A stretch of 64,000 bases of DNA from Cellulomonas hominis (GCF_014201095.1 NZ_JACHDN010000001.1:1426001-1490000); one strand, 5' to 3'; positions 50,275 through 59,741 are shown, numbered from the stretch's first letter. Numbers and translations: made by a program. The notes: a model not told the origin generated them from the letters alone.

Positions 50275-51708
50275 TCAGAGCTTCTTGCCCGGGTTCAGGA
50301 CCGCCGTGGGGTCCAGGACCTGCTTGATGCCGCGCTGGATCGCCAGGATGCGCTCGCCGAGCTCCCCGGGCAGGGCCCCGCGCTTCTCCGTGCCGATGCC
50401 GTGCTCGCCGGTGACCGTGCCGCCGAGCTCGACCGCGAGGGCCAGGATCCGCGCGTGGGCCTCGGCCGCGGCGGCGACCTCCGCGGGGTCGGCGGGGTCG
50501 AACGCGATGACGGGGTGCAGGTTGCCGTCCCCGACGTGGCCGCCGGTGCCGATGGGCAGCCCCGCCTCCGCGGCGATCCCCTGCAGCCGGTCGAGGAGCT
50601 CGGGCAGCCGGGTGCGGGGGACGGCGACGTCCTCGTTGATGCTGCCGCCGCGCAGCAGGCGCATGGCGGGGTTGAGCGCGCGCCGGGCCCGCATGAGCAC
50701 GTCGATGCGCTCCGGCTCGTGCGCGACGTCGACGCCGAGCGCCCCGTGCGCGCGGGCGATCGCCTCGTACACCGCGACGTCGGCGGCCCCGCCGACCTCC
50801 TCGTCCGTGATCGCGATGAGCATCGCCCGCGCGCCGACCGGCAGGCCGGCGTCGGGGTCGTAGGCCGCGAGCCCCTCCAGCACGACGCCGTCCACGAACT
50901 CCAGCGTCGACGGCCGGTGCGGGCTCGCGATGATCGCGTTCGCCGCCTCCAGCGCCGCGGTCACCGACCCGAACGTCGCCGCCACCCCGCGGTCGGGGCC
51001 CGGCGCGGGCAGCAGGCCGAGGGTCGCCTCGGTGACGACGGCGAGCGTGCCCTCGGAGCCGACGACCAGCCCGGTGAGGTCCAGGCCGGCGACGGCCTTC
51101 ACGGTCGGCGGGGCGGTCCGCACGACGGTGCCGTCGGCGAGCACGACCTCGAGCGAGCGCACGAAGTCCCGCGTCACGCCGTACTTCACGCACCGCATAC
51201 CGCCGGCGTTCGTGGCGATGTTGCCCCCGAGCGTGCTCGTCGCGAACGACGCGGGGTCGGGCGGGTAGAACAGCCCCTGCGCGGCCACCGCGTCCTGCAG
51301 GTCCCGGGTCACGACCCCCGGCTGCACGACCGCCACCTGGTCCACCGGGTCGATGCGCCGGATCGCCGTCATCCGGGCCGTCGAGAGCAGGATCGCCCCG
51401 GGCACGGCGTTCGCGCCGCCGGCCAGGCCGGTCAGCGCGCCCTGCGGGACGACCGGGACGCCGTGGGCGTGGGCGGCGCGCAGCACGGCGGACACCTCGG
51501 CGGTGGTCGCGGGCAGCACGAGCACCAGCGGGTCGCCGGTCGGCGGGGTCGCGGAGCCGTCCTGCGCCCGGTCGCGCAGGGCCTCGGGGTCCGTCACCAC
51601 GGCGTCGGCCGGCAGCGCCGAGCGGAGGTCGGCGAGGGCCGCCGCGAGGGCGTCGGCGGACGGGGCCGCGGGGGCCGGGACGGGGTCGACCGGGGTGCTG
51701 GTGCTCAT
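50275..51708 (-). CDS. FAD-linked oxidase, GlcD/D-lactate dehydrogenase type
   Basis: A 477-residue protein. The FAD-binding PCMH domain (about 60-240) has VPVVPQGALTGLAGGANAVP, STLGGNIATNAGGMRCVKYG and GLVVGSEGTLAVVTEATLGL. The C-terminal cap contains GTGGHVGDGNLHPVIAF and ends GEHGIGTEKRG and LDPTAVLNPGKKL. The class oxidises D-2-hydroxy acids such as glycolate and D-lactate. Its ATG overlaps the stop of an FMN-dependent L-2-hydroxyacid dehydrogenase gene, so the pair probably covers both stereoisomers of lactate or a related acid. Confidence 0.93.
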   Translation of the reverse strand: MSTSTPVDPVPAPAAPSADALAAALADLRSALPADAVVTDPEALRDRAQDGSATPPTGDPLVLVLPATTAEVSAVLRAAHAHGVPVVPQGALTGLAGGANAVPGAILLSTARMTAIRRIDPVDQVAVVQPGVVTRDLQDAVAAQGLFYPPDPASFATSTLGGNIATNAGGMRCVKYGVTRDFVRSLEVVLADGTVVRTAPPTVKAVAGLDLTGLVVGSEGTLAVVTEATLGLLPAPGPDRGVAATFGSVTAALEAANAIIASPHRPSTLEFVDGVVLEGLAAYDPDAGLPVGARAMLIAITDEEVGGAADVAVYEAIARAHGALGVDVAHEPERIDVLMRARRALNPAMRLLRGGSINEDVAVPRTRLPELLDRLQGIAAEAGLPIGTGGHVGDGNLHPVIAFDPADPAEVAAAAEAHARILALAVELGGTVTGEHGIGTEKRGALPGELGERILAIQRGIKQVLDPTAVLNPGKKL

Positions 51709-52913
51709 GGCAGCCTCACGTGCTCGGGGGTGAGCTCGGCGACGGACCGCACGCCGAGCAGGCGCAGGGTCCGGCCGATCTCGGCGGTCAGGATCGCGGC
51801 CACGCGGTCCACGCCGCGCTCGCCGCCGGCCATCAGGCCGTAGAGGTAGGCGCGGCCCAGCATGACGGCCCGCGCGCCGAGCGCCAGGGCGGCCACGACG
51901 TCGCCGCCGTTGCTGAAGCCGGTGTCGACGTAGACCTCGGCGCGGTCGCCGACGGCGTCGACGGTGCCGGGGACCCGGGTCAGCGGCACCGGGGCGCGGT
52001 CGAGCTGGCGGCCGCCGTGGTTGGACAGCACCACCGCGTCGGCACCGGCGCCCACGACGCGCTGCGCGTCGGCGACGGTCTGCACGCCCTTGACGACGAG
52101 CGGGCCGTCCCAGTGCTCCCGCACCCACGCGAGGTCGTCGAGCTCGACGGTCGGGTCGAACATGTGCGCGGCGAGCTCCTCGATGGTGCCCTGCCACGCG
52201 TCGAGCGTCGCGAACCGGAGCGGCTCGGTGGTGAGGAAGTTCAGCCACCACGCGGGGTGCAGGGCGCCGTCGAGCACGACCTTCGGGCTGAGGGCCGGCG
52301 GGATGCTGAACCCGTTCCGGTCGTCCCGCAGCCGCGCGCCGCCCACCGGGACGTCCACCGTGATGACCAGCGCCTCGTACCCCGACTCCCGCGCGCGGGC
52401 CATCAGCTCGCGGGACGCGCCGCGGTCCTTCCACACGTACAGGCCGAACCAGTTCCGCCCGTCCGGGGCGGCCGCGGCGAGGTCCTCGATCGAGGTCGTG
52501 CCCATCGTGGACAGCGTGTACGGGACGCCCGTGCGGGCCGCGGACCGGGCGACGGCGGGCTCGCCCTCGTGCTGCATCATCCGCGTGAACCCCGTCGGCG
52601 CGTACACGAACGGCGCCGCCGCGGGCCGGCCGAGGACGGTGGTGCCCAGGTCGACCGTGCCGACGTCGCGCAGCACGGACGGCTGGAACTCGACGTCGCG
52701 CAGCACGCGGCGGGCCCGGCGGATCGACACCTCGGCCTCGGCCGCGCCGTCCACGTAGTCGAAGATCGAGCGCGGGGTGCGCGCCCGGGCGATCGTGCGC
52801 AGGTCCCGCACGGTGTACGCCCGGGACAGCCGCCGGGCGACGGGGTCCAGCTCGACGGGGCGCATCCGCAGCAGCGGCCTCAGCTCGGACCAGGTCTGCA
52901 GCCGTCGCCGCAC
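51705..52913 (-). CDS. lldD: FMN-dependent alpha-hydroxyacid oxidase/dehydrogenase (LldD-like)
   Basis: A 402-residue TIM-barrel enzyme. YDFV-like IFDYVDGAAEAEVS stands at the N-terminus, PFVYAPTGFTRMMQHEGEPA follows, and LVVKGVQTVADAQRV and the catalytic His plus Arg SNHGGRQLDRAPVP contain the FMN- and substrate-binding residues. The C-terminal VYVDTGFSNGGDVVAALALG holds the phosphate-binding loop. It oxidises L-lactate or another L-2-hydroxy acid. The GTG at 52913 follows GAAGGAGG. TACGGT upstream is a fair -10 box. It is the first gene of the two-gene hydroxyacid operon. Confidence 0.92.
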   Translation of the reverse strand: MRRRLQTWSELRPLLRMRPVELDPVARRLSRAYTVRDLRTIARARTPRSIFDYVDGAAEAEVSIRRARRVLRDVEFQPSVLRDVGTVDLGTTVLGRPAAAPFVYAPTGFTRMMQHEGEPAVARSAARTGVPYTLSTMGTTSIEDLAAAAPDGRNWFGLYVWKDRGASRELMARARESGYEALVITVDVPVGGARLRDDRNGFSIPPALSPKVVLDGALHPAWWLNFLTTEPLRFATLDAWQGTIEELAAHMFDPTVELDDLAWVREHWDGPLVVKGVQTVADAQRVVGAGADAVVLSNHGGRQLDRAPVPLTRVPGTVDAVGDRAEVYVDTGFSNGGDVVAALALGARAVMLGRAYLYGLMAGGERGVDRVAAILTAEIGRTLRLLGVRSVAELTPEHVRLP

Positions 52914-53035
52914 GCCGGCGCCTCCTTCTCCCACGGGCCCGGCGGATCCGCGACCCGTCCTGGCACCGTAGCCCCCGCGGCCCGGGACCCGGCCCGGCGT
53001 CTCACCCCGCGGCAGCGGGTGTCGGGCACCGGCGG

Positions 53036-53650
53036 TCAGAGGGCCCGCACGAGCGTGACCAGCGCGGCGACCAGCACGGCGGCCGCGCCGACGGGGCCGG
53101 TCCAGCGGCGGGCCGCCGCGCCGGCGCGGTGCCGGACGAGCGACCCGGCGGACGCCAGCAGGCACTGCCACGCCGCCGACGCGCCCGCCACGCCGGCGAC
53201 GAACCAGGCGACCGGCGTCGCAGGCGGGAGCGCGGCGGCGAGCGCGGCGAACGTGACGAGGGTCAGCGGGTTGACCGCGGTGAGCAGCACGAACCGGGCG
53301 GTGGTCGCGAGGGCCGGTCCGGAGCGGTCGGGCGGGCCGGGGGCCGCGGCGGGGGCGGGCCGCCGGGACCCGCGCAGCAGGTGCGCCGCGACACCCGCCA
53401 GCACGACGGACGCCACCACGGCCACGACCCGCTCGTGCCCGGCGAGCACCCGGGAGACCCCGGCCCCCGCGGTCGCCGCGACCACGGCGTACCCGGCGTC
53501 CACCACGGCGACCCCGCCCGCGGCGGCCAGCCCCCGGCGCAGCCCCGCCACCGCGCCGGCCCGGGCCACTAGCAGGCCGACCGGCCCGAGCGGGACGGCG
53601 ACCCCGAGGCCGGCGAGGAGTCCGGTGAGCAGGGCGTCGAGGGCGGTCAC
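53036..53650 (-). CDS. LysE family amino acid exporter
   Basis: A 204-residue protein with five to six helices. The LysE/RhtB opening is GLLAGLGVAVPLGPVGLLVA (P-x-GP motif), and VNPLTLVTFAALAAALPP is the second family motif. It probably exports basic or other amino acids. The GTG at 53650 lacks a good ribosome site, and a start at 53731 in frame would overlap the divergent Lrp gene. It is divergent from an Lrp/AsnC regulator gene, the usual regulator of such exporters. Confidence 0.83.
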   Translation of the reverse strand: MTALDALLTGLLAGLGVAVPLGPVGLLVARAGAVAGLRRGLAAAGGVAVVDAGYAVVAATAGAGVSRVLAGHERVVAVVASVVLAGVAAHLLRGSRRPAPAAAPGPPDRSGPALATTARFVLLTAVNPLTLVTFAALAAALPPATPVAWFVAGVAGASAAWQCLLASAGSLVRHRAGAAARRWTGPVGAAAVLVAALVTLVRAL

Positions 53651-53720
53651 GGGGAGGAGCGTCGCGGGCTCACCCGGCCGGGTGCTGCGGATGTCGCGGT
53701 GCGGCTGCGAGAGTCGCGGT

Positions 53721-54155
53721 ATGGACGCCACGGACGACGCGATCCTCCGTCACCTCACCGCGGATGCGCGGCTGCCGTACCGCGAGCTCGGGCGGCTCGT
53801 CGGGCTGTCGCCGAACGCCGCCGCCGCCCGGGTGCGGCGGATGGTCGCGGACGGGCGCATCGGCGGGTTCACGGTGCGGGGAGCGGCGGGCGGCGCGGCG
53901 GCGCGGACCGGCGGGCTCGAGGTGTTCGTCGACGTCCGGCTCGCTCCCGACGCCGACTCCGACGCGTTCCGCCGGGCGACGGCGGCGCGCCCGGAGGTGC
54001 TGGACGCCGTGCACGTCACGGGCGGGTACGACTACCTCGTGCACGCGGTGGTGCGGGACGCCGCGGGGCTCGACCGGCTGGTCCGGGCGATGAAGCGGGA
54101 GGACGGCGCGGCGCAGACGGTGTCGCGGGTGGCGCTGCGGGCCGCGGGGGGCTGA
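53721..54155 (+). CDS. Lrp/AsnC family transcriptional regulator
   Basis: A 144-residue protein. HTH (residues 4-50) is ILRHLTADARLPYRELGRLV and GLSPNAAAARVRRMVADGRI; the RAM domain (70-140) includes GGYDYLVHAVVRDAAGLDRL. The RAM domain binds amino acids and drives octamer formation. It starts 70 bases from the divergent LysE gene, which it probably controls. GTCGCGGT is repeated (53693 and 53713) in the shared promoter and could be a binding half-site. It ends 4 bases before the convergent kinase gene. Confidence 0.92.
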   Translation: MDATDDAILRHLTADARLPYRELGRLVGLSPNAAAARVRRMVADGRIGGFTVRGAAGGAAARTGGLEVFVDVRLAPDADSDAFRRATAARPEVLDAVHVTGGYDYLVHAVVRDAAGLDRLVRAMKREDGAAQTVSRVALRAAGG

Positions 54156-54159
54156 GGGC

Positions 54160-55722
54160 CTACGTGTCCTTGTCCTTGTCCTTGCCCTTGCCCGACTCGG
54201 CGCCGGCACGCTCGTGGGCCCGGGGGTTCGCGTTCTCCGACGGGCCGCTGCCGCCGTCCCCGCCGTCCCCGTCGTCCGCGGCGTCCTCGGCGGCCGGCGG
54301 GTCCGCGGCGGGCGCGGGGTCCTCGGCGGGCGCCGTGTCCGCGGCGGGTGCCGCCGGATCGGCCACGACCTCGGCCGCGCCCCGGTCGCCCTCCGGGCTC
54401 CCGACGGCCGCGTCCGCGTCGGCGACGGCCGGCTCCACCGTCGCGACGTCGTCGGCCGCCTCCGCCACCGCCTCGGTCGGCTGCACCGACGGCGCCGGGT
54501 CCTGCCCCGCCTGCGGCCGGTCGCCCAGCGCCTGCGCGCCGAGCAGCGCCGCCGCGACCCCGACGGCGGCCGCCGCGACCGCCGCGCTGCGCATGCCGCG
54601 GCGCCGCGCCGACACCCCGTCCCGGCGGGCGCGCAGCGGAACGACCGGCGCGGCGGGACGGTCGTCGCCCTCCTCCGTCGCGGCGTCCAGGGCCCCCGCC
54701 GCGAGCGCCGCCACCGGCACCGCCAGCGTCGGTGCCCCCTCGTCGTCCGCCCCCACCGCCGCGGCGCCGGCGTCGCCCCGCACCGGCCCGAGGCCGAGCG
54801 CCCCGGGACGCAGCAGCGCGCGCAGCTCCTCGGACACCGCCACGGCGGTCGGCCGGTCGGCCGGGTCGAGGGCCGTCATCGCCGTGAGCAGCCCCGCCCA
54901 GCGCGGGCCGAGGTGCGTCGGGACCGGCGGCGGCTTGTGCAGCCGCGCGACCGCGGAGGCGATGGGCGTGCCCGGGAAGGCCCGCTCGCCCGTCAGGCAC
55001 TCCACCAGCACGAGCCCCAGCGCGTAGACGTCCGACGCCGGGGTCAGCGCGCCGCCGGTCGCCTGCTCCGGGCTCAGGTACGACGGGGTGCCGAGCAGCT
55101 CGCCGGTGACGGTCAGGTGCTCCTCGCTGCGGGCGCGGGCGATCCCGAAGTCCGCGAGCTTCGTCCACGGCACGGTCGACCCGGAGCGCTCCTCGGGCGG
55201 CAGCAGGATGTTCGCCGGCTTCACGTCCCGGTGCACCACGCCCTCGTCGTGGATGTACGCCAGCGCCTCGGCGACGTGCGCCCCGACGACCGCCGCCTCG
55301 TCCGCCGGCATCGGGCCCGCCGCCACGCGCACCGCCAGCGACGGGCCGCGCACCAGCTCCATGACGAGGAAGTCCTGCTGCTCCGCGTCGGGAAGCTCCG
55401 TGCTGCCGGCGTCGAAGATCGTCACCAGGCCCGGGTGGCTGAGCCGGGCGAGCAGGCGCATCTCGGCGCGGTGCCGCTCGTCGGCCGCCCGGCCCGCCGC
55501 CGACGGGTGGAACACCTTGACCGCGACGTCCCGGCCGAGCACCTCGTCCCGCGCCGCGTACACCTCGGCCATGCCGCCGCGGCCGAGCCGCTCCGCGAGC
55601 ACGTACCGACCGCCGAGCACCGTGCCGCGGCGGAGCGCACGGTCCCGGGGGCGCGCGTCGAGGGCCGGCGCGGTGGCGCCGGGGTCGGCCGGGCGCGCAC
55701 CGTCCTCGGGCTGCTCGCTCAC
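54160..55722 (-). CDS. Membrane Ser/Thr protein kinase (PknB-type)
   Basis: A 520-residue kinase. The kinase domain (about 40-300) has the G-loop LGRGGMAEVYAARD, VAVKVF, HRDVKPANILL (HRD and N), DFG as ADFGIARARS, and the activation loop LGTPSYLSPEQATGG. One membrane helix covers about residues 395-415 (RSAAVAAAAVGVAAALLGAQ). The extracellular part is an acidic, Ala/Pro-rich disordered tail with no PASTA domain, ending KGKDKDKD encoded by short repeats (54165-54190). It probably signals to cell-wall targets, but no substrate is adjacent. Confidence 0.93.
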   Translation of the reverse strand: MSEQPEDGARPADPGATAPALDARPRDRALRRGTVLGGRYVLAERLGRGGMAEVYAARDEVLGRDVAVKVFHPSAAGRAADERHRAEMRLLARLSHPGLVTIFDAGSTELPDAEQQDFLVMELVRGPSLAVRVAAGPMPADEAAVVGAHVAEALAYIHDEGVVHRDVKPANILLPPEERSGSTVPWTKLADFGIARARSEEHLTVTGELLGTPSYLSPEQATGGALTPASDVYALGLVLVECLTGERAFPGTPIASAVARLHKPPPVPTHLGPRWAGLLTAMTALDPADRPTAVAVSEELRALLRPGALGLGPVRGDAGAAAVGADDEGAPTLAVPVAALAAGALDAATEEGDDRPAAPVVPLRARRDGVSARRRGMRSAAVAAAAVGVAAALLGAQALGDRPQAGQDPAPSVQPTEAVAEAADDVATVEPAVADADAAVGSPEGDRGAAEVVADPAAPAADTAPAEDPAPAADPPAAEDAADDGDGGDGGSGPSENANPRAHERAGAESGKGKDKDKDT

Positions 55723-55823
55723 GGGTGACCTCCTCGACGGGAGGTACCAGGATCACCGGGGAGGCGGTTGCGCGCGCGGCGAGCGACCGCACGGGGTCAC
55801 CTGTTCGGGCGAACCCGGGAGGG

Positions 55824-57182
55824 TCAGTCCGGCCTGACCTGCGTCTCGGCCAGCACCGACCGGAGCAGCGGCCGGCACGTCTCCGTGGCCCCGAGCACCA
55901 GCAGGCACCCGCCCGTGAGGCACCCGACGAGCAGCAGCAGCCCGCTGGGGTCGGTGATCCCCGCGATGCCGAGCACCGGCGACAGCATGACCACCGCCGC
56001 GGCGGCCGACCCGACGGCGACCAGCAGCATCGGCATGAGCACCTCCCGGCGGCGCACGGAGTCGAGCAGCCCGACCGGCGTCCCCGCGAGCACCTGCAGC
56101 GCGTACTCGCGGCGCCGGTCCAGCACGGACGCCGCCTGCGTGATGCCCGCCGACGCCGCCGCGACCAGGAACGTGATCACCAGGGTCAGCAGCGCGCCCC
56201 GCATGAGGTCGCCGGCGTACGTGTCGACCGCCGCCTCCTCGCCCTCCAGCGCCGACTGGATGACCGGCACGACCGCGAGCGCCCCGGCGACGAAGCCGGC
56301 GAGCCCGAGGCCGCCGACCACCCGCCAGGTCGCGCGCGGGTCGTCCACCAGCCGCCGGGCGGCCAGCAGCTGCGCCGGCGTCCGGGCCCAGCGCACCCGC
56401 AGCCGGCCCACCAGCCCGAGCACCCAGGGCCCGATGAGGTTCAGCGCCCCGAACCCGAGCGCCAGCGACCCGATCGCGAACGCGACGGCCGCGGCGCCGA
56501 GCGCGCCCAGGGACGCCGACACCACCATGAACAGCCCCATCGCCAGCACGGCGAGCACCGCCCGCACCGCGCGCATCCGCGGTGGGGTCGTCCGGCGCGC
56601 GACGCCGAGCGGCGACACCACCACCCGGCGCAGCGACAGGACGCCGGACACCACGGCCAGCAGCGGGACGGCCGCGCACGCCGCGAGCAGCACCGGCCAG
56701 CCGACCCACAGCTCCCCGACGCCGAACGTCGAGCCCTGGAACGGCACCCGCGTCCACACCGGCAGCAGCACGACGTACCCGGCGATGCCCGCGACCGCCC
56801 CGACGAGCCCCTGCCAGGCCGTCTCGACGACCGTCAGCGCCACCACCTCGCGCGGCGTCACCCCGAGCAGCCGGAGCGTGGCGAGCCGCGCGTCCCGCCG
56901 CGCCACCCCGAGCCGCGCGGCCGACCCCCCGAGCGTCAGCAGCGGCACGACCAGCAGCACCACCGCGGTCCACGCGAGGATCACGTACGAGTCGGCGTTC
57001 TCCCGCTGGTACTCGTCCGCCGGGTGCGCGGCGCGCCCCTGGAACCCGAGCAGCCCGCCGACCACGGACAGCGTCAGCGCCGTCATGACCGCGAACGCCG
57101 CGACCGCGAGCGCCGTCGTCAGCCGGCTGTCCCGCCCGCCCGCACCGCGCAGCCGCGGGGCCAGCGCGAGGACGGCGCTCAC
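55824..57182 (-). CDS. FtsX-like ABC permease
   Basis: A 452-residue FtsX/MacB-like permease with about eight to ten helices. The N-terminal helix is followed by a large loop, and the C-terminal half ends with ATETCRPLLRSVLAE. The RDARLATLRLLGVTPREVVA motif is the FtsX cytosolic coupling helix. The GTG at 57182 overlaps the ATPase stop (GTGA). With the LolD/MacB-type ATPase it forms a mechanotransmission-type exporter. No periplasmic adaptor gene is nearby, as is normal in Gram-positive antimicrobial peptide systems. Confidence 0.88.
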   Translation of the reverse strand: MSAVLALAPRLRGAGGRDSRLTTALAVAAFAVMTALTLSVVGGLLGFQGRAAHPADEYQRENADSYVILAWTAVVLLVVPLLTLGGSAARLGVARRDARLATLRLLGVTPREVVALTVVETAWQGLVGAVAGIAGYVVLLPVWTRVPFQGSTFGVGELWVGWPVLLAACAAVPLLAVVSGVLSLRRVVVSPLGVARRTTPPRMRAVRAVLAVLAMGLFMVVSASLGALGAAAVAFAIGSLALGFGALNLIGPWVLGLVGRLRVRWARTPAQLLAARRLVDDPRATWRVVGGLGLAGFVAGALAVVPVIQSALEGEEAAVDTYAGDLMRGALLTLVITFLVAAASAGITQAASVLDRRREYALQVLAGTPVGLLDSVRRREVLMPMLLVAVGSAAAAVVMLSPVLGIAGITDPSGLLLLVGCLTGGCLLVLGATETCRPLLRSVLAETQVRPD

Positions 57183-57940
57183 CGCGCACCGCCCGCGGGG
57201 TGCGCCGCCCGGGCCGCCGCGTCGCGCCGCACGTCGGCGACCACGCGACCGTCGACGACCTCCACCCGCCGGTCGCACCAGGCGGCGACGTCGGCGTCGT
57301 GCGTCACCAGCACCAGCGACGCGCCGGCCAGCCGGGTCGTCTCGGTCAGCACCCGCATGACGTCCTGGCCGGTGGCCTGGTCGAGGGCGCCCGTCGGCTC
57401 GTCGGCGAACACCACCTCGGGCCCGGTGATGAGCGCCCGCGCCACCGCCACGCGCTGCGCCTGCCCGCCCGACAGCTCGCCCGGGCGACGGCCCTCCATC
57501 CCCGCCAGGCCCAGCGACGCCAGCCACCGGCCCGCGAGCTCCGTCGCCTCCTTGCGCGACGTGCCGAGCAGCATCGGGGCCAGCGCGACGTTCTCCACCG
57601 CCGGCAGCTCGGACAGCAGCTGCCCGAACTGGAACACGAACCCGTACTGCCGCCGCCGGACCAGGGACCGCTGCCGCTCGTCCAGGTCGTGCAGCGTCCG
57701 CCCCGACAGCGCGACCGTGCCGGCGTCGGGGACGAGGATGCCCGCGAGGCAGTGCAGCAGCGTCGACTTGCCGGAGCCCGACGGCCCCATGACCGCCACC
57801 GACTCGCCGGGCGCGACGTCCAGGTCGACCCCCGCGAGGGCCGTGGTCGGGCCGAAGCGCTTGACCAGGCCGCGGGCGGACAGGCGGGCGGGGGTGCCGG
57901 GAGCCGCGGCGGCCGGCGGGGCGGGGGTCTGCTGCGTCAT
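57179..57940 (-). CDS. ABC ATPase, MacB/LolD type
   Basis: A 253-residue ABC ATPase: Walker A GPSGSGKSTLLHCLAG, signature LSGGQAQRVAVARAL, Walker B VVFADEPTGALDQATGQDVM and H-loop LVLVTHDADVAAW. The DEPTGALD motif marks the MacB/LolD/FtsE branch. It is the first gene of the pair with the FtsX-like permease. The N-terminal 20 residues are Ala/Pro-rich. A short GC-rich gap separates it from the SRP RNA upstream. Confidence 0.93.
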   Translation of the reverse strand: MTQQTPAPPAAAAPGTPARLSARGLVKRFGPTTALAGVDLDVAPGESVAVMGPSGSGKSTLLHCLAGILVPDAGTVALSGRTLHDLDERQRSLVRRRQYGFVFQFGQLLSELPAVENVALAPMLLGTSRKEATELAGRWLASLGLAGMEGRRPGELSGGQAQRVAVARALITGPEVVFADEPTGALDQATGQDVMRVLTETTRLAGASLVLVTHDADVAAWCDRRVEVVDGRVVADVRRDAAARAAHPAGGAR

Positions 57941-58128
57941 GCCCCCAGCGTCCGGCGGCGGGGGCCCGCGGCGCGTCGGACCGCGGGCGGGTCCGCCCCG
58001 GCCGGGCCCTGCGACCCGGGTCGGCGGTCGACGGGCGCCGTCCCCCCGCGGGCGGACGGCGGGTCATCCGCGCTGCCGACCCCCCCGGCCGCGGAGGGCG
58101 CGGGGCGCGGACGGCGCGCGGGCATGCA

Positions 58129-58220
58129 AGGACCCCCCGCACACCCGCCAGAGCTCACCTGCCCTTGCTGCCTTCCGGCCCTGGGGGGGTTCAGCGAGAT
58201 GACGCCGCACGAGGGGTCTG
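58129..58220 (-). ncRNA. ffs: Small signal recognition particle RNA (4.5S)
   Basis: The minus strand contains the near-universal SRP tip GGGCCGGAAGGCAGCAAGG, with closing helix arms GACCCC (5') and GGGGTC (3'). TAGGCT (58226-58231 on the plus strand as AGCCTA) is the -10 box about 7 bases upstream. It pairs with Ffh to deliver nascent membrane proteins to the translocon. Its end points are within a few bases; the 3' end is not marked by a U-tract. Confidence 0.93.
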
Positions 58221-58297
58221 CCACCAGCCTAACGCAGCCCCGGGCCTGGGCTCGACGTCCCGGTCCCGGGCCTGCCGCGGGTGGCACGATCGCCCCC

Positions 58298-58780
58298 GTG
58301 CCGTCCGATGCCGTCGTCGTGCGCCGCGCGCTCCCCGCCGACGCCCCCGCCCTCGTGGAGATCCGCGCGGTCATGCTCGCCGCCGCGGGCACCGACCCGG
58401 GCGGGCCCGACGCCCCCTGGCGGGCCGCCGCCGAGGCGTGGTTCCGGGACCGGCTGGCCGGCGACGACGTGGCCGCCGTGGTGGCCGAGCACCCCGCGGA
58501 CGGCGTGGTGTCCGGGGCGGTCGGCTGCCGCGAGGACCGCCCGCCGGGGCCCGGGGGCGAGGAGGGCGTGCACGGGACCGTGTACTCCGTGGCCACCCTC
58601 CCCGAGCACCGCGGGGGCGGCCTGGCCCGGGCGTGCGTGTCCGGGATCCTCGACTGGTTCCGGTCCGACCCCGCCGTCGCGACCGTCAGCCTGGCGGCGA
58701 CCGCCGAGGGCGAGCTGCTGTACCTCGGGCTGGGGTTCGCGTCGCAGCCGTTCGAGCCGATGCGGCTGCACCTGCGCTGA
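58298..58780 (+). CDS. GNAT family N-acetyltransferase
   Basis: A 160-residue GNAT protein. VRRALPADAPALVEIRAVML stands at the N-terminus, and the CoA-binding loop is YSVATLPEHRGGGLARACVS. It ends in LYLGLGFASQPFEPMRLHLR, a typical motif-B finish. A leaderless GTG at 58298 follows a CACGAT box. It is preceded by the SRP RNA on the other strand and followed by a convergent AAA ATPase gene. The acceptor is unknown. Confidence 0.88.
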   Translation: MPSDAVVVRRALPADAPALVEIRAVMLAAAGTDPGGPDAPWRAAAEAWFRDRLAGDDVAAVVAEHPADGVVSGAVGCREDRPPGPGGEEGVHGTVYSVATLPEHRGGGLARACVSGILDWFRSDPAVATVSLAATAEGELLYLGLGFASQPFEPMRLHLR

Positions 58781-58791
58781 CGCGCCCGCCG

Positions 58792-59523
58792 TCAGGCGTC
58801 GTCGAGGTGCCGCAGGTACCGCTCCGGGGCGCCGAGGAACCCGCGCCAGGACAGCACGAGGTCGGTGTCCTCCCACGCCTGCTCCCGCAACCCCCACGGC
58901 CCGACCTCGAGCACCTGCGCGCCCGGCAGCGCGGCCAGCACCGGCGAGTGCGTCGACAGCACCACCTGGGCGCCGGCCGCAACCAGCCCCCGCAGGTGCG
59001 CCAGCAGCGCGAGCGACCCGGTGAACGACAGCGCCGACTCCGGCTCGTCCAGCACGTACAGCCCCCGCCCGCGCATCCGGTCCTGGACCACCGCGAGGAA
59101 CGACTCGCCGTGGGACATGTCGTGGAACGCGGCGTCCCCGCCCCCGGGGTTGTCCTCGAGGTACGTGTAGAAGCCGTGCATCGTCTCCGCCCGCAGGAAG
59201 AACCCACGGCGCGACGCACCCGCCCCCCGCTCGAGCAGCAGGTGCTCCCAGAGCGGCGACTCCGACGCCCGCGTCACGTTCCGGGCGCCAGTCGACCCGC
59301 CCTCGGCGCCCATGCCGAACGCCACCGCGAGCGCCTCCACCAGCGTGGACTTGCCGGCCCCGTTCTCGCCGACCAGCACCGTCGCCGGGCCGAGCTCCCA
59401 GCCGTCCGCGAGCACCTGGGCCACGGCGGGGACGTCCGCGAACCACGCGCCCCGCGGGACGGGCGCCGCCGGGTGGGCGCGGACGCGGCGGACGGGGAGG
59501 GTCACGGGTCGGGCGGTGCGCAC
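58792..59523 (-). CDS. AAA family ATPase (SMC/RecF-like)
   Basis: A 243-residue protein with Walker A GENGAGKSTLVEALAVAFGM (about 53-61), D-loop / signature SHGESFLAVVQDRM and Walker B GLYVLDEPESALSFTGSLAL with the H-switch VVLSTHSPVLAALPG. It lacks the long coiled coil of SMC proteins and has no TOPRIM or nuclease domain, so it belongs to the short AAA_21-like group. Short members of this group are often of unknown function; some are in defence systems, but no nuclease or toxin partner is adjacent. Confidence 0.85.
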   Translation of the reverse strand: MRTARPVTLPVRRVRAHPAAPVPRGAWFADVPAVAQVLADGWELGPATVLVGENGAGKSTLVEALAVAFGMGAEGGSTGARNVTRASESPLWEHLLLERGAGASRRGFFLRAETMHGFYTYLEDNPGGGDAAFHDMSHGESFLAVVQDRMRGRGLYVLDEPESALSFTGSLALLAHLRGLVAAGAQVVLSTHSPVLAALPGAQVLEVGPWGLREQAWEDTDLVLSWRGFLGAPERYLRHLDDA

Positions 59524-59650
59524 GGGGTCAGCCCACCACAGTCGCGAGCGGCGCGGGCGCGCCCACCACGACGCCGCTCCCGCGCCCCGGGAGGTCGCCG
59601 AGCGGCCGGTTACCGACCTGCCCTCCGCCTCGGGTACCCTCTACGGGCCG

Positions 59651-59735
59651 GGAGGATTCGCCTAGTGGCCTATGGCGCACGCTTGGAAAGCGTGTTGGGT
59701 GCAAGCCCTCGGGGGTTCGAATCCCCCATCCTCCG
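59651..59735 (+). tRNA. tRNA-Ser (anticodon GGA)
   Basis: 85 nt class II tRNA: acceptor GGAGGAT/ATCCTCC, D-stem GCC/GGC, anticodon stem CACGC/GCGTG around TTGGAAA (anticodon GGA), long 16-base variable arm with TTGGGTGCAAGCCCTC, T-arm GGGGG/CCCCC with TTCGAAT, discriminator G. Promoter TTACCG-N19-TACCCT upstream (59610-59640). CCA is not encoded. Confidence 0.97.
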
Positions 59736-59741
59736 CAGCAC

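Noticed and set aside
58792-59523. AAA ATPase as part of a defence system
   Set aside because: No nuclease, toxin or TOPRIM partner is next to it; neighbours are a GNAT gene and a tRNA.
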